Translations under genes and position numbers: made by a program
Shown: piece by piece, positions 11,011-22,800 of the stretch
Position numbering within the stretch: the stretch's first letter is position 1
How the letters are laid out: each line of letters begins with the position of its first letter
Notes under the pieces: model-generated
What the model was told of the DNA's origin: nothing
Databases searched by the model: none
The model's input: the letters and a program-made list of their open reading frames with translations, nothing else
Assembly: GCA_963969595.1 (NCBI GenBank)
Contig: OZ018416.1
Location: 20,972,065-21,036,064, forward strand
DNA from: Neckera pumila
Taxonomy: Eukaryota; Streptophyta; Bryopsida; Hypnales; Neckeraceae
Direction of reading: 5' to 3'
Length of the DNA: 64,000 nt

Positions 11011-14000
11011 CTATGGTGTGCTGAAATAATCCAGGATGGTGCGGGGCCGCTTTCTACCTTCAAGAGCAGGGCTCAACGCGAGACGGACATTCCTCTTGCC
11101 TCCAGGGTCTGATCCATGAGCCAGATTTGGGTCCAGTTCTGAAAGACCGTCAAGGACTGAAGTTGGAGTACTCGCTTGGGAGTTCAACAATTTGCACGGG
11201 GGTGTTTCGGGGATAATACTAAAGTTTGCTTTAGAGGGAGATGAAGGTAGCTCAGCAGTGATGCGACGGCGCCGCTGGCAGATCAGAGGCGGCAACTGTT
11301 TGGGCGTGAACTGATGCTCCTTCAAGCTCCAAACACGAACCTGTAATCAGATGCACCAGGAACGTGAGTTAGCTTACTTACGAAGTGCTAGATAAATTTT
11401 GAACTAGAACAGTTTATTGCAGTTATGCAAGCCAGTCATTATTTCGATCAATTTTTTCTACCACATTTCAATTTTTTATGGAAGGAAGGAGTGTTTTCTT
11501 TGCCCTGAGGTAATTCAAGAATCTAATTTAAATCTGTTATATTTGCAGTATTAAGCTCACATTTTGGCGCACTAAATATTTCCAAATTAGTATGAGGTTT
11601 TAGTCAAAGAAGCATGCTACTGTCAAGAAGTGTCGTACCGTGCAATCATCAGAGCTCGTACCGATTTTGCAATAACTTGATGAGCACCTGGATAGACACG
11701 CATTGATAAGCATGTTAGCCAAATTTTAAACCTAAATAATACAAGCTTCACCATGTGAAGAAGATTTTAATTGGGTGAAGCTAAAAAGCTTGAATTGTAT
11801 GCAATGAATACTGTGGTGAATGATGAATACCAGTCCACGGAAGTAACTTCTCCTCTATGACCTTCCAAAACTACCGGTGCAGCAGAAGGATAGTCCACCT
11901 GACACATTAATGAAGATTAGTTTAGGTGTTTCTTGATTCGCGAAAAAACATGAAAAACATTCTACGCTCAGTATAGCGACGAACAAGTCAGACTAATGTA
12001 AGATATGCCAGAGTAATATGAGATTAGAATCCGATGAAAGTATAATTATAAAGAATCAACGCAGGCTGGGGAGGTCTCACCTGCCATACATACACATTGC
12101 TGTCTGAGGAGCCACTCACGATATGGGCACCATCAGGACTGAATGCTGCCTGGAAAATCTCACACACAGGTGTTCCAGGTTAGACTAGATAATGTTCGAG
12201 CAGAAGAATGTACATAATATCATCCAGCTATCATAAACAAAAGTAAATTTATAGGAAGTTTTCATGATATGGGACAGATTCCATACCTTAATATAGAAAG
12301 ATCCTACTACATGGCCCGAGAAACTCGACATTACGCCTCGATCAGGAAATGCACCGTCATACATGTAGATTCTGACCGCGAGCAAACAACGATGATTAGA
12401 AACCAGCGCTGGATTGAACATGAAAATTTGATGCGGTTCAGAAGTACTGAGGGAATTGTGCATAATTACAGGGAGAATCTTATTATAAACAGACTTTATT
12501 TCTGACATTCATTTACGTACTTGCTGTTTGTGCACGTGGCTATGAGACGCGAACTTGTGGGATCTTGAGAAAGACTTGCGATGCCATGTACGCGACCACT
12601 CATTTGAGATGTTGACATCTGGAGCAAGTCACACGGACCCACAATGAGAGACAGCAACTCAATTCAAATGCTAGAGTGGATCCATTAACCATAAATAAGA
12701 ATTGCAGAAGGTAGCCGAGCATTGCATACAGCGTCTATATAGGACGCCATAATGCTGTATTGGATAAGCGACTACTCACCCCTTCAGACGGATCTTTTTG
12801 CTGAAGAGTTTGAACAACAGGCACCTTGAGTTTTCTTGTATCCCAAAATTTAACAATTCTGCAAATCATGTCACACAAAAGTTCAGGAGAACATCAACGA
12901 CAAGTGCGGCGATCGAAATCAAGTTGAAAGCGTATATCTCAATGCCCATTCGGAGCCAAAAGGTACTGACCCATCTGCTGCACCCGAAGTAGCCAGGATG
13001 CGTTCATCTTGTTGATACAGCACGGCAGTGACACTATGAGTTTCTCCCTGCCGCAACAACATATTCATTAAGTGCATCGAAATGCAGAGTCATGCCAAAC
13101 AGATTGACCGATGTATTAGACAGTCTTGAACACAAAGCCTCATCTATCCAACCGCAGTAGATTCATATCTCAACCAAGTTATAACCGCCAAATTCGTTGA
13201 AATAGAAAAATATCAAGAGATTAGCAGTTTCAAGACGCCTAGATGGAACCTAAAATCTATATCAGTCATCACTTCAGAGATCTGTACGCTTAAATATCTC
13301 AATTTGGGCTTCGGGCACTTGGAAACAGAATAATTTAAGGAATGCAACCATCACAGAAATCATTTGCATACCTTCCTTCGGCGAACGTTCTTGCACCTCG
13401 GAGCAACATGGGTATCCTTCATGCATGACACTGGCCTGTCATCATCAGAATAGTAGCATCAGTACGGACATTATGTCACCTACATACTAAAACCGCACGA
13501 TCTGATACGAGGTACAAAACTCGAGACGTCAAGGAGGCAAAACAGAGCAGGATGGGATAAGAGGATCAAGTAAATGGACAACTTTTCTTCGTATTTAACG
13601 GTCCAACCTGAAGCTTAGTTCATTCGAAGTTGAAGTCCGCAGGTCCCAGAGTGCTACACTCCCATCCCTAGACCCAGAGGCAAAAAGTTCTGCAATACAA
13701 ACAAAGTGTAATCAGCTTCAAAGCTTCACCAAATTAGGAAAGAACCTCACTCATACAGCGCACCGGTGCCTTTCAAAATTGGGAAACGCTGCAAAAGGAT
13801 CATTCTATATTCGTCGACCAATAGTAGAAAACCCTAAAGACGTATTCAAGATAACTATGCCGACTTAATCACTAACAAATAAGGCAATTTTTATCATATG
13901 ACTTGCAAACTTGCAATGCGATGAAGTTTTCTAGATACATCTAGACAGTGGGTTCTCCGCGAGTGCAGCGAATCTCATTACCACATTTAGATTAATAAAT

Positions 14001-15954
14001 GAAGAGAAGAGTATGAATAACATTTAAGAAACAACTGAATTACATAATCAGAACTGGAACGTTACGAAAGTACCTCCGTTAGAAGGATGCGCGCACAATG
14101 ATTTAACGCTCCCACAGTGGCCCCTCATCACTCCCAAAGCCGCATGCGATTCTACATCCCAGAGTCGAATCTGCAGGGGGCAAAATATTCCTCAATTTCA
14201 TTGGAACCATAGCCAATAATTCTAAATCACAAGATAGAACTTCGTACATCTAAATGTGCTGTATCCTAACCAGCCAACAGGTCACCGAGGCTCAAAGACT
14301 GCATTACCGTCTGATCTCCCGACGCCGTCAGCATACGTGTATCATCCTACACAGAGATGAGTCAACGCTTAGTATTAAACTGGGGAGGGGTGAAAAGAGC
14401 GCCCGTGGACGGCATCCAAATTCGCTACGAAAAGTTTCATACCCTAAATTATCACAAGAAATGATGCCAAAATGAACGTCACTACACTTTTCCGAGCAAT
14501 TACTGTGGGGAGGAATCAGAGGCATCCAATATTGTGGGGTGAAACGACTTCAAAAACTGACGATATCTTCACTATGAAAATTTTTAGGGTAAGGTGGATC
14601 ACAATCTCTAAAATTATTATGGTCCACAATAACTACACAGAAATGTGCAGGAGAAATTTCCTCGGAGGCATTCTCGAAAACTTAACTGAATTGAACCCTG
14701 CCCATTGCAATACCTATACTATGCAGTCTTTAACCTACCGTTCCAAAGCAGCTAGGTTTCAGAATCAGCTCAAGGTGGTTGGATTTTCAACTACTGTTGT
14801 GTATGCAACCCTAAAACGCAGACACAAATCATTTTCCTTTACAAGGTCTGCTAGTTGCTGCATACCTGTATCCAGCAGACATCAAAAATGGCATTGCTGT
14901 GCGCCACCCATGATTTCCATCTGCTTTTTTCTGCGAGATAATCAACCCTATTAGCCATATTAAATCGATATGGGATAGAGAGTAACGACTGAGAATACAA
15001 CCGAATCAGCTTGTATACGGTGAAGTACAAACGTTATTGTGTTCAGTAAGAGAAGTCCAGGTGAATAGGACTTCCAACGTACCTGTATTGAACTGTGTTG
15101 TCATGAAGGTCGGTAGTGCAAGGCGAGTGTTATAGATGCTGACATAGCCCTCTTCATCAGCCACCGCGAGTAGGTGTCCGTCTCCTTTTTTCTGCATAAA
15201 TGACGATCTTATGACATCTCAAACACAACTTGTACCCAAACAAATACGTTTTGTGAAGGCAACCCGTCTCTTCAAATAAAAACGTATTTTCAATATTGGA
15301 ACACAAAATCCCGACAATCATGATCAAAAGTTAAGATTTCAGTATGGCACTTCAAATCCTTTAATCAACCTGGCAAAATAATCTTACAAAAATGATCATT
15401 TAACTGAACATACCAATTATTTTATTCAAAGATGCTGTGAACTGTCAACTGCAGGATTTCATATTAGCGCTCTTAGCTCGCTGATAAGGACCGTCTGCCT
15501 CAATAGATAATTACCAAAGCAATAATTTCAACATCCCCGAAATGACACTTGCTAACACTAATTAATCCTGTTACCTAATTTTCTATTTATTTACAAAGGT
15601 TGCATAATATCCAACCGCTTAATTGTAATTAAAACGTTCCACAAGAAGATTTTCCAAAGTTCTCAAAGTGTACAATGCCTTATAGCATCCCAATGTACAT
15701 CTGGTAGAAGATCCTGCAACATAATAATTAACGTGCTAAATCGGGGAATAGAACGTTTCCATAAATATACTGTACATGTAATAAACACTGATAGCCATAT
15801 CTCAAATCCTAAGCAAGTTCCTTTCACAGTCGCAAATGAAATCTTGGAATACCTTGCCATAAGCAACCGCAAGCGGCGGAGCTGGAACTCCATTAGACTC
15901 CACAGACAATACACCTGAGCCTGAAGATCCTCCTTCTGAAGATAAGCCTCCCAT
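11011..15954 (-). CDS. CDT2: CDT2/DTL WD40 protein, substrate receptor of the CUL4-DDB1 ubiquitin ligase
   Basis: CDT2 homologues recruit replication proteins such as CDT1 to CRL4 ubiquitin ligase when they sit on chromatin-bound PCNA. Coding exons, 5' to 3': 15853-15954, 15083-15191, 14866-14930, 14308-14346, 14074-14170, 13608-13689, 13372-13435, 12971-13047, 12780-12858, 12521-12618, 12287-12371, 12081-12149, 11831-11898, 11639-11687 and 11011-11340. All junctions are GT-AG and give 470 residues. WD40 blades run from about residue 35 to 366, with [56 protein letters not shown] and TVRVW. WDLR and WDTR match the WDXR motifs that contact DDB1. The C-terminal tail is S/P-rich and basic, ending [12 protein letters not shown], a PCNA-interacting-peptide-like motif. 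The start is the first ATG after an upstream in-frame stop; a further 5' exon is not excluded. Confidence 0.93.
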
Positions 15955-16068
15955 ACTCGGCCGCCCTCTCACTGCACTCGTTCATTTATCACATCAACTC
16001 ATCAGCAATCTAAACCCCAGCACAAAGAAACAAATCCTATTCAAGATCAGAACTACCGCATCAGACTC

Positions 16069-16440
16069 CAAAGCGATCGTTACAGTTACTGCAGCCACTG
16101 CATTGTGCACGCATTATTTTCTTTATTATTAACCTGTCCACACATTAAGACTGGAAGACTCTTGTATAGGCAAATTTCAGAATGTCGAAGTACCTTTGCA
16201 AGGACGCACTTCTCGCATTGACAGAGCGAGAAAAAGTGAGACATTCTGATAAGGCAAAGCGATCGTTACAGTTTACTGTAGGCCTTGCGTTGTGTACGCA
16301 TTTTTCTTAATTATTAACCTGTCCACACAGACTAGAAGACTCTTGTATAGGCATAACGAAATTTCAGAAAGTCGAGGTACCTTTGCAAGGACGCAATTCG
16401 CGCATTGAAAGAGCGTGGAAGAGTGAGCCATTCTGGAAAG
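16069..16440. repeat. Tandem duplication of about 186 bp upstream of CDT2
   Basis: Two adjacent copies (about 16069-16254 and 16255-16440) share CAAAGCGATCGTTACAGTT at the start, TTATTAACCTGTCCACACA and GACTCTTGTATAGGCA in the middle, and CGCATTGA...GAGCG near the end. They differ by scattered substitutions and small indels. The block lies between the CDT2 start codon and its E2F-like sites, so it is in the 5' untranslated region or promoter. Confidence 0.85.
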
Positions 16441-16802
16441 GACTCGCCATGATCCCGCCGAGTTTAATCACTACTCCAAAACTATACAATCAGTACTAAC
16501 ACGAAAACACCGCTATCATAGCCAAATTGCACAATGCACAGAAATCTGTCAAACACTTCCTAGAGAGCACCGATCGAAGCGTTTTTTGAGAATTTCTTCT
16601 CCACGGGAAACTCTCTATTCAGAGCGCGAGCTCAATCCGACGGGCTTGATGAGCTTCGAAAGTCGGAATTTCTCGGAATCTCTCGGTCTCTCTCATTCAG
16701 CCTCGGTTTCTCTACCGCAATTGCATCACCATCACTAGCTCATTTAGAAGATCTGTCGACAGGGGAAGCTTAACGACTGCTAGGATTTAGTTCCGTTAAA
16801 CA

Positions 16803-16890
16803 CTGCGGGAATACATTGGCGGGAAACGGCTTGAATTGAGCCCTAACTGGAATTCCCGCGCAAAAGAGGCGGGAATGCCCCGTGACGTCA
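16803..16890 (-). promoter_or_regulatory. E2F-site cluster plus CRE palindrome upstream of CDT2
   Basis: Three E2F/DP-like sites lie within 60 bp: TTGGCGGGAAA at 16816-16826, TTCCCGCGC at 16853-16861 and AGGCGGGAA at 16867-16875. A weaker TGCGGGAA lies at about 16804. The perfect bZIP/CRE palindrome TGACGTCA follows at 16883-16890. The cluster is about 0.9 kb upstream of the CDT2 ATG. E2F control fits a gene needed in S phase, so the transcription start is probably near 16.6-16.8 kb. That position is inferred. Confidence 0.75.
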
Positions 16891-17941
16891 TCTTCGAACG
16901 ATTATTTGAAAACCCGGGCAGCTTTGGGAATGTTTTCTGGGCAGTCAAACTTAGACATACCAGATAAATAGAGCTTTTACACAAACCAGTGATGCTTCAG
17001 TGTACTAACAGGTTCTACATTCTTGTGCCAAATGAAATATTTTTTTCAAAAAACACAATTGGGTAATTGTGGATTTTTGTGACTATTCTTATAATTTTCA
17101 TTTTACAGCATATAGAAAAAAATATTGTAAAAAATAAATTTTCTTAAAATTTTGGCATTCATTTTCAAACTTACTTTATACTGAATCTGCTAACAGAAGA
17201 GTGTTTAAACAAATGGAATTCAATGTGTTTGAATAGAAATCTATTCCAGAATATCTTTCTTTCAAAGAATTTTATCTATTTCAATTTTCTCTGATGCCAA
17301 AAAGAGATTTTCTATCAAATTGAAATTATTTCAATTATTGATTTGCTTAAGAAATTTGCAACTATGCAATTTCAATCAACTCGGTAGTGATACTAAAAAG
17401 GGTGATGATTTCAACACTTTTATGACATTGTTTTCCAACATTTTAGTGTCAAATAAAATTATTGACTTTAATAGCTTCTAAGAGGGTTTTTTTCATATGA
17501 ACATGAGAATTCTTATCCTTTTGAGGTAATCCTCCTTCTAGCCCTACTCAATCACAAAGTAGGAACAACTTTTATGTTTCTAGACTTAGGAACACTTAGA
17601 AAGTATGCATGTTGAATGGATTTCCTTTGGCCTTTTGATGGTCCTCAAGTTTTTTCTAATGGCAACAAACATGAACGTGGATGGAAACATGGCATTCAAC
17701 ATGGATGACAATGTAACACAAGTGGTTGCACATGTTGCACTTGTAATCAATATGTAGATATTGGTAGTCTATATTTGTATTGCAAATAATTATGAATTAA
17801 CCAATGGTTGAAAATACTTAATTGTCAACTGATCATTAGAATTAGATACTTTAATAGACTACTAAAAATAAATTGTCAACTATGTAATGATTTTCAAGTT
17901 CATAACATTCTTGAAGCCACCATGCTAGTCCCTCTCTATTG

Positions 17942-18884
17942 TTAACCCCTCAATGCCCAAGGGCCCCCCAAAAGGCCTCACAAAGTTTCAAGTCCAATTC
18001 AAACTACTGTAACTTTGGCATCTGATGTCCAAAATCAATCAAAATTGTCGGAAACTTTGCGCTCTCTTTTTCTATTTTGTGTGATAAGATTTTCAAAATC
18101 AATCCAAGATTTACTAGTTATTTGTAATTCAATCAAAGTTACAACGTTCAAGTTAAGTTCACCAAACTGCTATTGATGCCTGCAACTTTGGAGGCTTGTA
18201 TCTCCTTCATCCTATGTTTATTTTCAAAAAAATTTATTGAGTTACATTGCCCTTGAAGTCTAGTTTCTGTAGAAAAAATTTCATGCCAATCCAAGTTGTT
18301 TTAAATGTTTGAACTTCAAAATCCCAACATTTTTGAATTACAATGAACTTTTGCAGCTTGTTTCTTCTTCATACAGTGTCTGTTTCCAACATGGTTTCCA
18401 ATAAATATTTTTAGAAAAGTTGAGCATACTAGTCTAGTTTGTGTGGCAAAATTTCATATCAATCCAAAGAGGTATGAGTGACTGAGAAGCATTTTAGTAG
18501 GAGGTTCAACTTTAGATGTGTTTTTTTGCAACTTTTCATGCTATTTTTTAACATTTGAAAGTCATTTTGTAGACACAATTAGTCAATTTAATGGTGTGTT
18601 TTTTCACTCATGTGTTTGTATGTTGATTTTGGATCACTTTGTAGTTTAAACTTTTTTCATTTGAGGAGGTTTAGAAATCAAATTTCACCTCCAAATGTTT
18701 TTCTAGGAAAATTTCAGCATCTTTTTTCGAAACTAAAACATTATAATCTTGCAATCTAGACAGTCAAATGACCAAATTTGATGTACAGTTGAGATTTTTA
18801 TACCTTACTAACATTTTGAACTATATCACTTCAAAGGTAATGATGTTTTTAAACCCCAAAAGGCCTTGGGCCTTGAAAGGTTAA
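17942..18884 (+). mobile_element. TTAA-flanked element, second subfamily (copy 1)
   Basis: TTAA at 17942-17945 is followed by CCCCTCAATGCCCAAGG. The right end reads CCTTGGGCCTTGAAAGG before TTAA at 18881-18884. The ends are imperfect inverted repeats sharing the CCCAAGG block. The 935-bp interior is non-coding and differs from the 6.35-kb copy, but matches, in reverse, the stretch at about 60.31-60.89 kb (for example ACTAGTCTAGTTTGTG and GAAATTTTCCTAG). This is an older member of the same TTAA-targeting type. Confidence 0.7.
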
Positions 18885-19858
18885 GTAATCAAAATTGTCT
18901 ATCAAGAAAGGAGAATAAAGGACATTGAATTCAATGGTCTACAAAGGTACAATAATAAATTGTAGGGATTCTTACATGAACCATTGACCCAAAAGCACCA
19001 TCTTCACTACATGTACATCCAGGTAATCAACATCTACCTCCACTAAACAAACAATTTTAGAATACCTACCAAAAAAACTTTGACCCATTATAACTTTTGC
19101 ATAGAATGGGGAGTCCCTACCTTAGATGGACTGATTTTATTAATCACACCACTGTAGAAGAGAACACTTTCGCATCGTTCATATGTCAATATATCAATAG
19201 CAATTAAGTAATCAACTATAGCAATTAAGTAAATTGAGCTTGCTAAACCCACCTCCTTCTAGCAACTTCACCACCCTTTGCCAACTAATTTTGATATTTT
19301 GTTGCCATACCTCCATGAACTTTGAACCTTCTTCCACCACAAGTCTCCCAACAAAACTTTGAAGGTATCACAAAACATATATTTTGGAGCCTTGTAATCC
19401 TCTTCCATTCGTCATTAAGAACACAAAACATGAAATTGACCAGTCTAATCAGGAAGCGTACACCCACAGAATTCTAATTCCCAATTTCGGAACCAACTGT
19501 TAGTTTAATAGCCTCAAAACCTCAGTCACACGAGGTAGTGTCCACAGAAGCAGACTACTTATTCCATTTTTTCATGATAGAGTTACATGAATCCTCAGAA
19601 AGGGGGTTCAGACGGCACAGTGCGTACATGTGCCTCAGTCTTCGGCATCAGGATGGTATTGTATGTTCAACTCAATGGGGAGACAGACAGCAGTGGACTT
19701 CTAGTGTAAAATCGATAAATACAAATGGTGTCCACTCCATGAGAACCTCCCCAACATCATCACAAATAAAACTGACCTACTGTGTTGTTTTTGTACCTAC
19801 AAGACATGTAAGAGAACAATGATAATTTAATAAATAAACAATCTACCCACCCACCAAT
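18885..19858. other. Intergenic region downstream of fimbrin
   Basis: No gene is recognised. A stretch around 18.96-19.15 kb, including CATTATAACTTTTGCATAGA, resembles sequence at 33.8-33.9 kb and 57.35-57.45 kb, so it is probably part of a dispersed repeat. The right part probably holds the fimbrin 3' untranslated region. Confidence 0.4.
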
Positions 19859-22800
19859 TTAGATGAAAGTTGGCATAGAATCCCCAACTTTCACAAACTT
19901 GTTTGTGGCATCAATCTTCTGGACTGCCGATGCCCACTTCCCTGCTGCTGCACTGGCGTCCACGGCCTTCGTAATCATCTTGTTGGCTAAACTCCACAGC
20001 ATGATGCTTGCTGTTAGTGTCAAAATCATTTTCGGACGAACCTGAGGGACGAGGATACACATTAAAGCATTAGGAAGTGTCCACAATTAGATTGACAAAG
20101 TTGTTCATGTTAAGTTAGTAAGCATTAGATTCATACGGCTCTAATGTCAAACTAATGCTGAGTTCATAATCTCAGTTAATCCAATTGGACTTCAGTTAAT
20201 GGTAGTGTGATATTAGTATCAATAGCATTAACCATTAAAGGACAAAGGTTTGCAAAAAACACTGACATGGAGCCCCATGGGGGCGTCCATGGATTAACTT
20301 GATAAGAACTTGGCACTATTCATAAGATTACAATAGACTGCAACGTGAGGATACATGGCAGACAAGTCCCAGAACCTAAGTCCGAAGTATCATATTGAAT
20401 TTAGAGGATCGTGTAATGTAGAGGAAGCCAAACTCACCTCCACAATATCGTCCCACAAAAGGAAGACCGAGCACCCCAATTTCCGAGCAATACTGATAAC
20501 GTAAGTAGCATTGACTCGCTTATCATCATCTGTCATTATATGCAGAACACTTGGTAAATTGATAGCGAAAAAAAACAAAAAATCAAACAAATGATGAAAA
20601 GACTAGCAAATGCAAAGCTGTGTCTCCAGTTCCACTGAAATAAACACAACTAAGTGAAACAAGATGCCACCAAGGCTGTTCGTATCTATCTAAACTTGAG
20701 CTACTAAGTAAAATTGAACCTCCACAAAGTACTGAAATTCAGATCTATTAAGCATGTTAAACTTACTTGTTACTCCGCTGGTCACCAAATCCCAGTTCAC
20801 TACTCGTGGCTCTACCGCGCCCAGAAGATCCAGGAAAAATAGACCAGATGACAAACTTTTATCCTGCAAGTACAAGTGCTTTCATCCTTAATACAAGAAT
20901 TTGCACATAAAAAGCAATAATAGGGACAAGATATTCTAACGACCTTAGGTTTCAGAAAACCGGTGTGTATGTTACCTTGAAGGTCTCCATTCGGGTAGTT
21001 TTACCAGCATTTCTGACCTTGAGATTGGCCCAATGAACAATATCTGCATCAGATACTTCTCTCCCGTGTAATCTCAGGTCCTTCAGTAGCTGTAGCATGC
21101 TGAATCGCATCAACTGCCAAAGATATGCTGCAAGCATGTCCAACAAGCAGATCCATTAACTCAAGGCACAATGTCATCTTTTTGAAGCATATAACAACCA
21201 GATCCAAGAGCCACTGACAGGATATCAATTGCATACCTAATATGAGTTTTTTGTTGCCTTGAACAATGTCCGATCCAGCAATATTAACAAGCGAAAACCT
21301 GAGCCTTTTCCCAATATCAACCACTTGATTGCAGTTCTCTACTTTCTTGAAGGGTGACTTTATTGGTGGTTTGCTTGTGCTTTTCCATGAAACTGAACCT
21401 GGAGAAACCTTATCCAAAGTCTCCAACAATATCCACCTGTAGGCAACGCAACGGAATAAATTGAGGTCATTTCACATATATATCCTAGAGATTCAAGGAA
21501 AATACTTCACTCCAATGCTGATTTCAATAAAACTAGAATCTCTTTAGGAATCCATTAGAAACCGAATGGAACAAGCAAAGGCAGTAAAATGTGTCCAAGC
21601 TTCTAAAAAAGTGCTACTATTCCACAAACGAGTTCTACGCGATTGCAATCTAATCCGACACATACATGAGCAGCATCAACACTACATGTTCAATTAGTCT
21701 TGCTACATGAACATTTACAGAGATTGTAAAAGACGCATCTGGACTTTTGCATTTGCATTTTCATTTTCGGTGCTCATGAAAAGGACATACCCGTCTCGAA
21801 CGTCCTCAAAAAGGGACGTGACAAATGTGTCAGTGCCCTGACTGTTGATCCACGCCCTGTACATACGCTCCTCTCTTGACGCTTCATTGTACTCATCATC
21901 ATGAAGCAGTTCAGCATAATCGTTATTTGAAGCGTCTTGTGTCAACCCGTTCCTGGCATAATCAAATTCAAATATCCATCAGAAAATCTGACTGCAATTG
22001 CTATCCAATGCCTAACCAAGTTCAAAGATCTCTGTAAACTTCAGCTTTCAATTTCAGTATACAACTCTTGTTAGGCCCCCAAGCACCAACCAAGTATCGC
22101 CAATCAGCTAACTGGGGTGTTTAGGCCCATTATGTAGTTGGAACTTAGCTAACCTATTTTGTACTCGCCTTTGCAAGGTAACTAATGCAGAGTGGCTTCG
22201 AAGTTAATTAACTGCCGCTATTGGTTGGTGTGGGCGGATTTAGCACTTCAAAACATTTGTATAGGCACAGTTTATACTTGTCCAAAATGATGAATTTACG
22301 TTAATTGGTGAAAATGAATGTAAGTTAGCAGGGGTAAGCACCAATTTGCTAACTGATATACAACTTAGGCAGTGCAGGGCTTTAGTGTCTAATTCCAGTT
22401 ACGTAAGTGGCGCTACTTAGACGGTGCAGGCGGGGCCTTATCACTCCAAAATCTACCGTTCTAGGAAAACACTTGTAGACACTTTTAGAAAAGCAACTAC
22501 AGTCCTGTGGAATAGCATCTCCAACTACAACCATCAATCCCTTGCACAAGTTTCAGGATCACTAAATGGGATTTCTGGATAGAAGTTGAAATGTGCAGAT
22601 AGAAGAACAAACCTTGTGTGGAATAGGTGAGCCACAAAAGCGAGGTTGAGATTTGGTGAGCCCTCAACCAAATCTTTTGGAGTGAGGTACTTTCGGCAAT
22701 TGATGCGGTCAGCTTGTGCAAGCACGGCTTTGGCTCGCTCAAAAGGATCATCAATATGCAGAGGTTCCAACGAACAAGACTCTGGAGCCAGCCGGTTCAA

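Noticed and set aside
14472..14954. 160-codon plus-strand open frame
   Set aside because: It lies antisense to CDT2 introns and one exon and has no recognisable domain.
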